From an uncultured Butyrivibrio sp. (GTDB lineage Bacteria > Bacillota > Clostridia > Lachnospirales > Lachnospiraceae): 35,550 bases of DNA. The stretch covers positions 1-35,550 of the forward strand of contig CAMVNV010000022.1 in NCBI GenBank assembly GCA_947168935.1. The letters run 5' to 3'. The notes beneath the pieces are model-generated. The model saw nothing but the letters and a program-made list of their open reading frames with translations, was not told where the DNA came from and made no database searches. A program made the position numbers and the translations under genes. Below are positions 16,134-24,041 of this stretch, piece by piece (the first letter of the stretch is position 1; each line of letters starts with the position of its first letter).

Positions 16134-17866
16134 AGAATAACTTATTTTCCAAGATCGCAGTATTCGCAAAAAAATATAAAGTTTATTTCATTGCAGGCAT
16201 AGTACTTGGGCTCGTGGGTTCTCTGTTAAATGTATTGATCCCAAACATGGTCAAAAATATCGCTGCACTTATTTCAGAGAGTCTTTATACAAATGCGATG
16301 GATTTTCATTCCATAAGAGTTGTTGCCATAAAGACAGCTATCGTCATTATCATAAGCTTTATCACAAGCTATTTTGGCGCATGGTGTCTTACCGTTGGCG
16401 GACAGAATATGGTTAAAGACATTAGAAGTGCCCTGAGTGATAAAACAGACCACATCAGGATGAACTATTTTGACACAACAGCACTTGGAGATACGGTGAG
16501 CAGGATGACAGATGACTGCGATGCATTTTCGGCAGCTATATCATCCAATCTTGGTAAGGCTATATTTTCAATTATTATCGTTTTGGGATGTCTATTAGTG
16601 ACGTTTGTCATAAATCCGCTTTTGGCATTTTGCTCCATTGTAAGCATTTTACTAGGACTTTTTATAAATGCTACCTTTGCAGGTATGGGGTCAGATTCGA
16701 TCAAAGAGCAGAGAAGACTTCTTGGGAACATGAACGGGATGATAAATGAGTCGATATCAGGCCATATGCTCATCAAGACCTTCAATGGAGAGGAAGAAGT
16801 CCTTGAGCAGTTTGACAAAAAGAATCAGGATCTTAGCAGTGCGCTTTTTAAGTCGCAGTTTTTTATCAGCGTGCTTACTCCTTTCATGGATTTTGTCAGT
16901 AACTTTACCTATGTTGTGGTCTGCCTTGTGAGCGGGATCATGATCATTCATGGAAAGATGCAGATAGAGACGCTGGTTGCATTTATCCTCTATATCAAGA
17001 TGGTTACATCTAACCTTACGCAGATAATACAGGCACTTGGAAGTATCCAGCCTGGAATCGCATGCGCAGAGAGGATAATGGAGTACCTTGAACTTGAAGA
17101 AGAGACAGATGAAGGGCGAGAAGATGTTTCCAGGGCTTTGGGCGATGTTGAATTTAAGAATGTACGCTTTGGCTATGCCGAGGGCCAGATTGTATTAAAG
17201 GACTTTAGTGCTCACATAAAACCTGGAATGAAGGTTGCGATCGTAGGGCCAACAGGTGCAGGTAAGTCTACACTTATCAACCTTCTGATGCGCTTTTATG
17301 AGCTTAATTCAGGATCGATCATTGTGGATGGCGTATCTATAAAGGATATTCCAAGATCAAGGCTTCATGATCTTTTTGCAATGGTACTTCAGGAGACCTG
17401 GACCTTCAAGGGCAGTATCAGAGAAAACATAGTCTATTCAACAAAAGATGTGGATGATGAGAAGCTAAATAGCGCAATTGAAAGAGCAGGAATAAAGTTC
17501 CTTGTCGATGCAATGCCGCAAGGCGTGGATACAGTTCTTTCTGAAACAGCGAACGTATCTTCAGGGCAAAAACAGCTCATCACTATAGCCAGGGCGATGC
17601 TTAAGAATGCACCGATAATGATCCTCGATGAAGCAACATCATCAGTCGATACAAGAACCGAAAAGCTCATCCAGAAGGCAATCGATGATATGACCAAAGG
17701 GCATACGAGTTTTGTTATCGCGCACAGACTATCTACTATCAAAAATGCAGATGTCATCTTTGTCCTTAAGGATGGTGATATAGTTGAGACCGGCAATCAC
17801 GAACAGCTTCTTAAAGCCGGCGGATTTTATAGTGAACTATACAAGGCGGGGCTTGATGCTTCGTAA
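16130..17866 (+). CDS. ABC exporter half-transporter, consensus NBD partner
   Basis: A 578-aa TMD-NBD exporter subunit, start codon overlapping the previous stop (ATGA), which favours equimolar synthesis. Walker A GPTGAGKST, Q-loop VLQET, Walker B IMILDEATSSVD with the catalytic Glu, and H-loop VIAHRLST are all canonical. The signature is VSSGQKQL, not LSGGQ. In heterodimeric exporters this signature completes the non-hydrolytic site with the degenerate partner, so the two proteins complement each other as expected for one transporter with one active ATPase site. The substrate is probably the acylated glycoconjugate made by neighbouring genes (inference). The next GT2 gene begins 43 bp later. 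Confidence 0.9.
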   Translation: MKNNLFSKIAVFAKKYKVYFIAGIVLGLVGSLLNVLIPNMVKNIAALISESLYTNAMDFHSIRVVAIKTAIVIIISFITSYFGAWCLTVGGQNMVKDIRSALSDKTDHIRMNYFDTTALGDTVSRMTDDCDAFSAAISSNLGKAIFSIIIVLGCLLVTFVINPLLAFCSIVSILLGLFINATFAGMGSDSIKEQRRLLGNMNGMINESISGHMLIKTFNGEEEVLEQFDKKNQDLSSALFKSQFFISVLTPFMDFVSNFTYVVVCLVSGIMIIHGKMQIETLVAFILYIKMVTSNLTQIIQALGSIQPGIACAERIMEYLELEEETDEGREDVSRALGDVEFKNVRFGYAEGQIVLKDFSAHIKPGMKVAIVGPTGAGKSTLINLLMRFYELNSGSIIVDGVSIKDIPRSRLHDLFAMVLQETWTFKGSIRENIVYSTKDVDDEKLNSAIERAGIKFLVDAMPQGVDTVLSETANVSSGQKQLITIARAMLKNAPIMILDEATSSVDTRTEKLIQKAIDDMTKGHTSFVIAHRLSTIKNADVIFVLKDGDIVETGNHEQLLKAGGFYSELYKAGLDAS

Positions 17867-17909
17867 ATGATTTATCGAAAGGTGTTTTCCAAGCTAAGGA
17901 GGATGAGAT

Positions 17910-18995
17910 ATGCCAGGTATTTCTGTGATCATGCCAATGTACAAAGCCAAAAAGACTGCTATGTACAGCATTGACGCTCTTTTGAACCAGACCTTTAAGG
18001 ATATAGAGGTACTGGTTGTAGACGACTGTTCTCCGGATGATTCTTATGATGTTGTAAAAGAACATTATAAGGATGAACCAAGAGTCGTACTTATAAGACA
18101 GGAAGTGAATCAGGGGCCAGCTCAGGCGAGAAATAGGGCTTTCGAAGAGGCCAGAGGTGAATATGTCACCTTCCTTGACAGCGATGATGGAATTGTCAAA
18201 GAGGGACTTGAGAAGATGTACGAAGCTGCTAAGAAGTTTGATGCAGATGTAGTACATACTACAGGATGTTTTTTTCCAGTACATAAACCTGATGTTATGG
18301 ATATCATGTCTGTTCCAAAGGACAATTACCTTCCGCAGGACAAGGATAAGGACATCCCGGGAGAGGCAACTCTTCTTACGCAGGATTTCGGAGTAAGGCT
18401 TTCAAAATGGCTTGAGGGTACCTACAACGGCAATGTGTGGGGCAAGATGATAAAAAAGAGCTTTATTATGGATAACAATATCCGGTTTGCATCTATCAAG
18501 ATGTCGGAGGATATCCTTTTTTCCTTTGAATGTCTTATGCGCGCAGCAAAGTATGTGATACTTCCATACAAGTGCATAATCTACAGGATGATAGGAGAGA
18601 GCCTTTCAAGAGGCAAAAAAGATGTTGCATATATGCTAAAACTTCTTGAAGCAACCTTTAGCGGCGATGACAAGTTTTCGGAAAAGATGAATGCGATCCC
18701 ATATTTTAAGGATAATCCGTCTGACAAAGACAAGGTGCTTAAGTATGTGGATGACGTCATGGACATGATGTATCTTGTTCCGGCGTTCCAGTCTGTCGGA
18801 GAAGATGAGCTAAGGGCGGATGAACGTGTTCATGAACTATTTGTAAAGCATTTTGGAAGTCATGCCCAGTTTGCAGAAAGATATTTCTATATGAAGAACG
18901 CGTTTGAGCCGCCTGCACCATCTTATCTGATCGACGATATCACGTACGAGGGATTAAATGCGCAGCTTGAAATATACAAGCAGAGCATTACATGA
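17910..18995 (+). CDS. GT2-family glycosyltransferase (copy B)
   Basis: A 361-aa GT2 enzyme, exactly the same length as copy A at 6959 and clearly paralogous. Shared blocks are SVIxPMYxAKK, LLNQ, DDCSxDDS, ARGEY..F.DSDD, KMYEAAKKFDADVVHTTG and the acceptor-side KSFIMDNNIRF..KMSEDILFSFECLMRAAKY. The DXD-type motif is FLDSDDG. Divergence is enough to suggest a different donor or acceptor. A strong AAGGAGG precedes ATG 17910. It lies downstream of the exporter genes, so the locus has glycosyltransferases at both ends. Confidence 0.88.
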   Translation: MPGISVIMPMYKAKKTAMYSIDALLNQTFKDIEVLVVDDCSPDDSYDVVKEHYKDEPRVVLIRQEVNQGPAQARNRAFEEARGEYVTFLDSDDGIVKEGLEKMYEAAKKFDADVVHTTGCFFPVHKPDVMDIMSVPKDNYLPQDKDKDIPGEATLLTQDFGVRLSKWLEGTYNGNVWGKMIKKSFIMDNNIRFASIKMSEDILFSFECLMRAAKYVILPYKCIIYRMIGESLSRGKKDVAYMLKLLEATFSGDDKFSEKMNAIPYFKDNPSDKDKVLKYVDDVMDMMYLVPAFQSVGEDELRADERVHELFVKHFGSHAQFAERYFYMKNAFEPPAPSYLIDDITYEGLNAQLEIYKQSIT

Positions 18996-19060
18996 CTTCT
19001 TGAAGGGTGCATACTAGCAGAGTGTTAGGTCAAAGCCATGAGTTTTTGAGGAGAACATAC

Positions 19061-20941
19061 ATGGAGATAATCAAAAAAATAAGTGGCAATGAAATGATCT
19101 TTGCGCTTGAGGGACGTCTTGACACGACGACCTCGCCGCTTCTTCGCGAGCAGATAGCGCAGATCCCACCAGAAGTTGAAAAGGTCGAGTTTGACTTTAG
19201 AGACCTTGGTTATATATCTTCTGCCGGGCTACGTGAGATACTTGTATGCAGAAAAAAATTCAGTGGAGACAGGATGAAGGTCATCAATGTGTCGCAGGAG
19301 GTCTACGAGATCTTTAAGACAACTGGTTTTGATCAGATCATCCCCCTTGAAACCGTCACGGATGATATTTCAACATATATGAACCTGTCTTTTAAGGCTT
19401 TTTTGGCCAAAAAAGCTGAGAAAACTCCGGATGCTGTAGCGCTTGTGGATGATAGAGGCGCATTTACCTGGAAGGATGTGGATATATATTCACAGATTAT
19501 TGCGGAAGGGCTTTCTTTAAAAGGAATAAAAAAAGGAACCCATGTGGCTTTGTGCGGCGTAAATTCAGTAAACTGGGTTCTGACCTTTTTTGCCATTCAA
19601 AAGCTTGGAGCTATGGCACAGCTACTTAATTTCAACATGAGTGCTGCTGATGTTGCCAGAGTTGCAACTATTGGGGATATAACTCATTTTTGCTATGGCG
19701 CTATGCCTGAGATGAAGGAGCAGGATGCGTTTATTGACGAACTGAAAAGATCAGGATGTCCTTTGTGCGAGTTCATCTCTATCAGAAATGACAGACAGGA
19801 TATCAGAGAAAGAAGAGATGAATATGAGGCAATCAAATACAAATTTCAGGACTTTGTCGAGGCTGATTCACCCTGCGTAATGATATTTACTTCAGGTTCT
19901 ACAGGTAAGCCCAAAGGAGTTCTTCTGTCTGCCTATAATATCCTTAATGCAGCTAATACTAACTATAAGGATCAGACACTTAATAGTACGGACAGGACCT
20001 GTCTTATACTTCCTTTGTTTCATATATTTGGTCTTGTAGCAGGTCTTTTTGCCAATGCTATTGCAGGGTCGACTTTGTATTTTCCAAGTAATATAAGGAC
20101 GAATACAATTCTCGAACTTATCAGTAAGGAAAAGTGTACTATTTTCCATTCGGTTCCAACTATGCTCATAGCGCTTATCAATAATAAGGACTTTACTAAA
20201 GATAAACTATCATCAGTACGTTGCACCATTATTTCAGGGGCAGCAGCTACGCAATCTCAGATCCTTATGTTCAAAGACAATCTTCCAAACGATCACTTTA
20301 TGTCATCTTACGGCCTAAGTGAGATGGCACCTGTTTCTATATCAACTTACGGAGACAGCGACGAGCATCTTCTCACAACTGTGGGTAAACCTGTTAACAA
20401 TATCTCTATTCAGATACGAAATCTTGAAAACGGAGAAGAGTGCCAGGCGGGAACATCTGGAGAAATCCTTGTACAGGGCTTTAACCTGATGACAGGCTAT
20501 TATAAGACGGATATAGAAAGCCAGTCCATAGATGACATGGGATGGCTTCATACAGGCGATCTGGGTTTTATGGATGAAGAGGGCTACCTTCACCTTTCCG
20601 GAAGACTTAAAGAGCTTATCATAAGGGGCGGTGAGAATATCATGCCTGGGGAGATCGAAGCTGCAATCTCTTCACTTGACGTTATAAATAATGTCAAGGT
20701 CATCGGTGTTCCAAGCGAGTTCTTCGGAGAAGAGGTTTGCGCCTGTATTAAGCTAAAAGATGGAGAAGTATTTGATGAGGAAGCAGTAAAGAAAGAGCTT
20801 TCTGCAAAGCTTGCCAAATACAAAATACCAAGTTATTTCCTGGTATATAATGAATTTCCGCTGCTTGGCACAGGCAAGATAGATGCTGTGAGTCTTAAAA
20901 AGGATGCACTTGAGAAGATCATAAGTACATGCAAAAGGTAA
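19061..20941 (+). CDS. STAS domain fused to acyl-AMP ligase (AMP-binding enzyme)
   Basis: A 626-aa fusion. Residues ~1-98 form a STAS domain (MIFALEGRLDTTTSPLLREQI, then DLGYISSAGLREILV with the phosphorylatable-type serines S53/S54). Residues ~100-620 are a full adenylate-forming enzyme: FTSGSTGKPKG (~276), YGLSE, GWLHTGDLG, GRLKELIIRGGENIMPGEIE and the catalytic lysine K606 in GTGKID. It should activate a carboxylic acid, probably a fatty or aryl acid, as acyl-AMP and possibly acyl-CoA. STAS domains of this kind act as anti-sigma-antagonist switches, so the ligase may be regulated by phosphorylation. The ORF track start (GTG 19007) lacks a good RBS; ATG 19061 has TGAGGAG upstream and begins the STAS fold. 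Confidence 0.85.
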   Translation: MEIIKKISGNEMIFALEGRLDTTTSPLLREQIAQIPPEVEKVEFDFRDLGYISSAGLREILVCRKKFSGDRMKVINVSQEVYEIFKTTGFDQIIPLETVTDDISTYMNLSFKAFLAKKAEKTPDAVALVDDRGAFTWKDVDIYSQIIAEGLSLKGIKKGTHVALCGVNSVNWVLTFFAIQKLGAMAQLLNFNMSAADVARVATIGDITHFCYGAMPEMKEQDAFIDELKRSGCPLCEFISIRNDRQDIRERRDEYEAIKYKFQDFVEADSPCVMIFTSGSTGKPKGVLLSAYNILNAANTNYKDQTLNSTDRTCLILPLFHIFGLVAGLFANAIAGSTLYFPSNIRTNTILELISKEKCTIFHSVPTMLIALINNKDFTKDKLSSVRCTIISGAAATQSQILMFKDNLPNDHFMSSYGLSEMAPVSISTYGDSDEHLLTTVGKPVNNISIQIRNLENGEECQAGTSGEILVQGFNLMTGYYKTDIESQSIDDMGWLHTGDLGFMDEEGYLHLSGRLKELIIRGGENIMPGEIEAAISSLDVINNVKVIGVPSEFFGEEVCACIKLKDGEVFDEEAVKKELSAKLAKYKIPSYFLVYNEFPLLGTGKIDAVSLKKDALEKIISTCKR

Positions 20942-21034
20942 TGGAAAAGCGGAGGTCTTGTTTTGGTATACCATGTATGCTAGGCTTGTAACTAGATATA
21001 TAAAAATGAATTCTTGAACGTATATTACAGAAAC

Positions 21035-21049
21035 GCGCATTTTATGCGT
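21035..21049 (+). terminator. Weak hairpin after the biosynthetic locus
   Basis: GCGCAT and ATGCGT form a 6-bp stem with a TTT loop, followed by ATTTAG. It is the only hairpin I see between the ligase stop and the CPBP gene, and may be an inefficient terminator. Confidence 0.3.
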
Positions 21050-21073
21050 ATTTAGTAATTCGATAACTTGGAT

Positions 21074-21107
21074 GGTAATGATAATTATCTGAGATTAGTA
21101 TTATAAA
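21074..21107 (+). promoter_or_regulatory. Possible promoter with Fur-like box upstream of CPBP gene
   Basis: TATAAA (21102-21107) is a good -10 element 40 bp before the CPBP start. GGTAATGATAATTATCTGA (21074-21092) upstream matches about 13 of 19 positions of the classical Fur box and includes the palindrome GATAATTATC. It overlaps the expected -35 position. AT-rich chance similarity is possible. Confidence 0.3.
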
Positions 21108-21146
21108 ACGTCTATATCATTTGAAACTGGTACGAGAGGTGGAAAC

Positions 21147-22058
21147 ATGGCTGATACAAATGTTAGCAGTAGTAAGAAGTTTTCAGGAATCGTGATCTGT
21201 ATTGCATTTGCAATTATGTTTATTGTTATTGATCTTATGATCAGCCCATACGCTAGCACTACTGACGAAGCTTTTGGATACATTATAAAAAGTGTCTTAA
21301 GACTCATATTCTTTATGGTCAGCCTTTTTACTTTCATGAGCTTCTATCACAAAGAGGCCATCTCAGATGTGATTCACTTAAAAGGTTTTGGCAAGGGACT
21401 TCTTGCCGGAATCGCAATGTTCCTTTATATACCATTTATAATAATCACTTACTACATTTTAGGTGCTCCCACATTTAAGGAAGTATCTGTATCAATTATA
21501 ATTACGTATCTTATCCTTGAGCAGATAGCAGTGGCTTTGTGGGAAGAAATTGTTTTCAGATGCTTTGTTTGCGAAGGTTACTATTTAGAGGAAAATAAAA
21601 CAGCTGGTAAACGTATTATGTACGCTCTTATTGCCGGAGTTATCTTCGGAATTGCACATGCTGCTACGGCTGGCTCAGTTGAAAATGCTATTATAAGGTT
21701 CATTCTTACAGGAGTTTGGGGCTTTGCATTTGCAGCTGTTTATCTGTATTCCCATAACATCCTTGCAGCCATGTTCCTGCATTTCATAACAGATGTGGTT
21801 GTCAACTCCACCAACCTGGTAAAAGAGTGGGCGCCAAGTAATCTGATGACGATCCTGGATCAGTATGTATATTTCGTTGTTACAGGCATTATCTTTATAG
21901 TTGCTCTTGTTTTCCTTATAAAAGGTGAAAAAGATGCTTCTGAAACAGCGGAGACTGAGCCGGAAGTAGAGAATAGTGAGGAGAGCGAAGAAGACAAAGA
22001 AGCCGAAGAAGAGAAAGAAGAAAAAGAAGTAGAAAAAGAAGAGAAAGACAAGGAATAA
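21147..22058 (+). CDS. CPBP (Abi/CAAX-type) intramembrane metalloprotease with acidic tail
   Basis: A 303-aa membrane protein with about eight hydrophobic segments. The CPBP catalytic motifs are present: EEIVFR (E133, E134, R138), FGIAH (H171) and FLHFITD (H212, D216). The family includes CAAX prenyl endopeptidases, bacteriocin self-immunity proteins and transport or regulatory roles; the substrate here is unknown. The C-terminal ~48 residues form an extreme Glu/Lys-rich cytoplasmic tail (EEEKEEKEVEKEEKDKE), not part of the family fold. Start ATG 21147 has GAGAGGTGG upstream. The - strand ORFs opposite this tail are artefacts of its GAA/GAG-rich codons. A terminator follows. Confidence 0.85.
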   Translation: MADTNVSSSKKFSGIVICIAFAIMFIVIDLMISPYASTTDEAFGYIIKSVLRLIFFMVSLFTFMSFYHKEAISDVIHLKGFGKGLLAGIAMFLYIPFIIITYYILGAPTFKEVSVSIIITYLILEQIAVALWEEIVFRCFVCEGYYLEENKTAGKRIMYALIAGVIFGIAHAATAGSVENAIIRFILTGVWGFAFAAVYLYSHNILAAMFLHFITDVVVNSTNLVKEWAPSNLMTILDQYVYFVVTGIIFIVALVFLIKGEKDASETAETEPEVENSEESEEDKEAEEEKEEKEVEKEEKDKE

Positions 22059-22075
22059 AATATTTTTACCAGTCA

Positions 22076-22107
22076 GGGGGTACATTATGATATGTACCCT
22101 CTTTATT
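22076..22107 (+). terminator. Intrinsic terminator of CPBP gene
   Basis: GGGTACAT (22078-22085) pairs with ATGTACCC (22092-22099), extendable to 10 bp with one G-U pair, followed by TCTTTATTT. It lies 18 bp past the CPBP stop. Confidence 0.8.
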
Positions 22108-22234
22108 TGGCAAAATCAGTAAGGATGGGAAATATCATTTAGCACCTCCATTTTTTATTAAATCTTAATAATTAAGTCGATTGACTTTGGAAAGAGAAAG
22201 GCCTAACATATTATAAAAAGTGGTACGCAATTAA

Positions 22235-22291
22235 ATATTGCAAAATGCAATATATGAAACAGTTTGTATTCTTGAACATAAAGTTCAAGAA
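22235..22291. promoter_or_regulatory. Two inverted repeats upstream of the radical SAM gene
   Basis: ATATTGCA-AAA-TGCAATAT (22235-22253) and TTCTTGAAC-ATAAA-GTTCAAGAA (22269-22291) are perfect inverted repeats 16 bp apart, 44-100 bp before ATG 22335. They look like operator sites, not terminators (no T-run). A TTCTTGAAC half-site also occurs at 21011-21019 upstream of the CPBP gene. Confidence 0.45.
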
Positions 22292-22334
22292 AGCATAACT
22301 TGCTCAGATCGCCACATGATTTAAGGAGTGTTCA

Positions 22335-23423
22335 ATGGCTAAGGAATTCAATATTCAGGAATACATGACCAGGGGTGTGGAGAGAGTTGTGTCTGATGCA
22401 GTCAGAGCTACACTTAAAAACCCTAAGGAAAGTGTATACATGGCAAAGTTTGCCCTTGCAAGCAAGGCTGCTTCCAAGAAAAGGGCCAAGCTTGAGGCAG
22501 AAGGCGAACATGTGCCACCATTTCTTATCAGCAGCATCACAAGTAGCTGCAATCTTCACTGCGCAGGATGCTATTCAAGATGCAACAGCGCAACAGAGGA
22601 TACTGAGCCTGTTGCACAGCTGACAGACGAAGACTGGATGAATGTATTTAATGAGGCTGAGGACCTTGGCGTTAGCTTTATCCTTCTTGCAGGCGGAGAG
22701 CCCCTTCTTAGAAGAGGCGTTATAGAAGCTGCCGGCAAGAAGCCATCTATACTGTTCCCTATTTTTACAAATGGAACCTATATGACTGAGCGCTATTTCG
22801 ATGAGTTCGATAAGAGCAGAAACCTTATCCCCATCATGAGCATTGAAGGTGGAAGGGAAGCAACGGATCAAAGGCGCGGTGAAGGCATTTATGAGAAGCT
22901 TGTTTCAAATATGGACGAGCTTAAGAAAAGAGGTATCATTTTTGGAGCATCAGTAACTGTCACAACCCAGAACATAAAGGAAGTTTCATCTGAGAGCTTC
23001 ATAAATATGCTTTCTGAAAAAGGTTGTAAGGCCGTTATCTTTGTTGAGTTTGTTCCTGTTTCAGAAGGATCCGAGGATCTTGCACCTGGAGATGAGGACA
23101 GAGAATACCTTAAGTCAGAGATCATGAGACTTAGAGAGGCCCATCAGGAGATGGTATTTGTTTCATTCCCTGGTGATGAGAAGAGTTCAGGCGGATGTAT
23201 CGCCGCTGGAAGAGGCTTTTTCCATATCAATTCCCATGGAGGAGCTGAGCCATGCCCATTCTCACCATATTCGGACATCAACGTTAAGGATACATCCTTA
23301 AGAGATGCCCTTAAGTCAAAACTTTTCCTTGATCTTCAGAACAGCGGCACCCTTTTGGATGATCATAAGGGCGGATGCGTTCTTTATGAGAAGAGAAAAG
23401 AGGTTGAGGGATTTCTTGCGTAA
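22335..23423 (+). CDS. Radical SAM protein with SPASM/twitch-like C-terminal cysteines
   Basis: A 362-aa radical SAM enzyme. The [4Fe-4S]-SAM motif is CNLHCAGC (C72, C76, C79), followed by C83. The SAM-binding GGEP motif is in FILLAGGEPLLRRG (~116-127). The C-terminal part holds C288 in GGCIAAGRGFFHINSHG, C307 in EPCPFSPYS and C348, a spacing reminiscent of an auxiliary SPASM or twitch cluster. Such enzymes modify peptides or small molecules or mature other enzymes. No precursor peptide or recognised partner is adjacent, so its substrate is unknown. TAAGGAG precedes ATG 22335. It appears monocistronic, with a terminator 40 bp after the stop. Confidence 0.82.
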   Translation: MAKEFNIQEYMTRGVERVVSDAVRATLKNPKESVYMAKFALASKAASKKRAKLEAEGEHVPPFLISSITSSCNLHCAGCYSRCNSATEDTEPVAQLTDEDWMNVFNEAEDLGVSFILLAGGEPLLRRGVIEAAGKKPSILFPIFTNGTYMTERYFDEFDKSRNLIPIMSIEGGREATDQRRGEGIYEKLVSNMDELKKRGIIFGASVTVTTQNIKEVSSESFINMLSEKGCKAVIFVEFVPVSEGSEDLAPGDEDREYLKSEIMRLREAHQEMVFVSFPGDEKSSGGCIAAGRGFFHINSHGGAEPCPFSPYSDINVKDTSLRDALKSKLFLDLQNSGTLLDDHKGGCVLYEKRKEVEGFLA

Positions 23424-23463
23424 TATATCTTGAGCTGAAACTAAACCAGAATATATTTTTAAT

Positions 23464-23497
23464 GAGAGCGTTATGTGACATACATGGCGCTCTTTTT
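23464..23497 (+). terminator. Intrinsic terminator of the radical SAM gene
   Basis: GAGAGCG (23464-23470) pairs through its last six bases with CGCTCT (23488-23493), enclosing an ATGT/ACAT inner stem, and is followed by TTTTT. Confidence 0.75.
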
Positions 23498-23597
23498 GTC
23501 GCATCAAACGTACATTTCGTCAGAATACAAGGCGCTTGATACTCTTTACAGATACAATAAAAGTAAATATAACGTGTGAATGAAGGTGATTCTTGTA

Positions 23598-24026
23598 ATG
23601 AAAAAAGTGACTAAAATAATACTGCTTGGGATTCTGATAATTCTTTCTGCATTTTTTCTTTCTTTTGGAAACACGCAGTATTCTATCAAAAAGTATGATC
23701 AGCTGTTAAAGATATACCAGCCAATATATGATGTGATAAAAACAGAGGATGGATATTCAACCGCTGAGGTAAAAGGCAAAAAGGTTATATTTTACGATGA
23801 GAACCATAAAGAGATTAAATCGCTTACTCTTGAAAAGGAATTTAGCGGAAAGCTTTTATTTATTGAAAAGCGTAGTGACAGCGTGATTTTTTGGAATTCA
23901 GGTTGGCTTGATGATACAAGTGGCATTATGTTTCTGGAAGGTGACTGGACAGACGCTACCTGGAACGGGCTTGTGAGAATTACAAGGCTTTTGGGAAATG
24001 CTTATGAGGTGCATACATTTAGGTGA
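23598..24026 (+). CDS. Unrecognised membrane-anchored protein
   Basis: A 142-aa protein I do not recognise. One N-terminal hydrophobic helix (KIILLGILIILSAFFLSF) follows a short basic start, giving a signal-anchor or uncleaved signal. The remainder is soluble and probably extracytoplasmic, with alternating beta-like segments (STAEVKGKKVIFYDENHKEIKS, KLLFIEKRSDSVIFWNSGW). No cysteine lipobox is visible. The ORF track starts at 23580, but GAAGGTG at 23582-23588 is the likely Shine-Dalgarno for ATG 23598. It precedes the next membrane protein by 15 bp, so the two probably form an operon. Confidence 0.6.
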   Translation: MKKVTKIILLGILIILSAFFLSFGNTQYSIKKYDQLLKIYQPIYDVIKTEDGYSTAEVKGKKVIFYDENHKEIKSLTLEKEFSGKLLFIEKRSDSVIFWNSGWLDDTSGIMFLEGDWTDATWNGLVRITRLLGNAYEVHTFR

Positions 24027-24041
24027 GGAGGCACGCTTTGT

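Noticed and set aside
17811-18284. 157-aa - strand ORF spanning the exporter/GT2 junction
   Set aside because: Lies opposite two well-supported genes, has no ribosome binding site and no recognisable domain.
21675-22085. 136-aa - strand ORF rich in Phe/Leu
   Set aside because: Artefact of the Glu/Lys-rich tail of the CPBP gene on the opposite strand (GAA/AAA read as TTC/TTT).
23484-23579. 31-codon ORF (MALFLSHQTYISSEYK...) after the radical SAM gene, considered as a precursor peptide
   Set aside because: Starts inside the terminator stem, has no ribosome binding site and no leader/core features.
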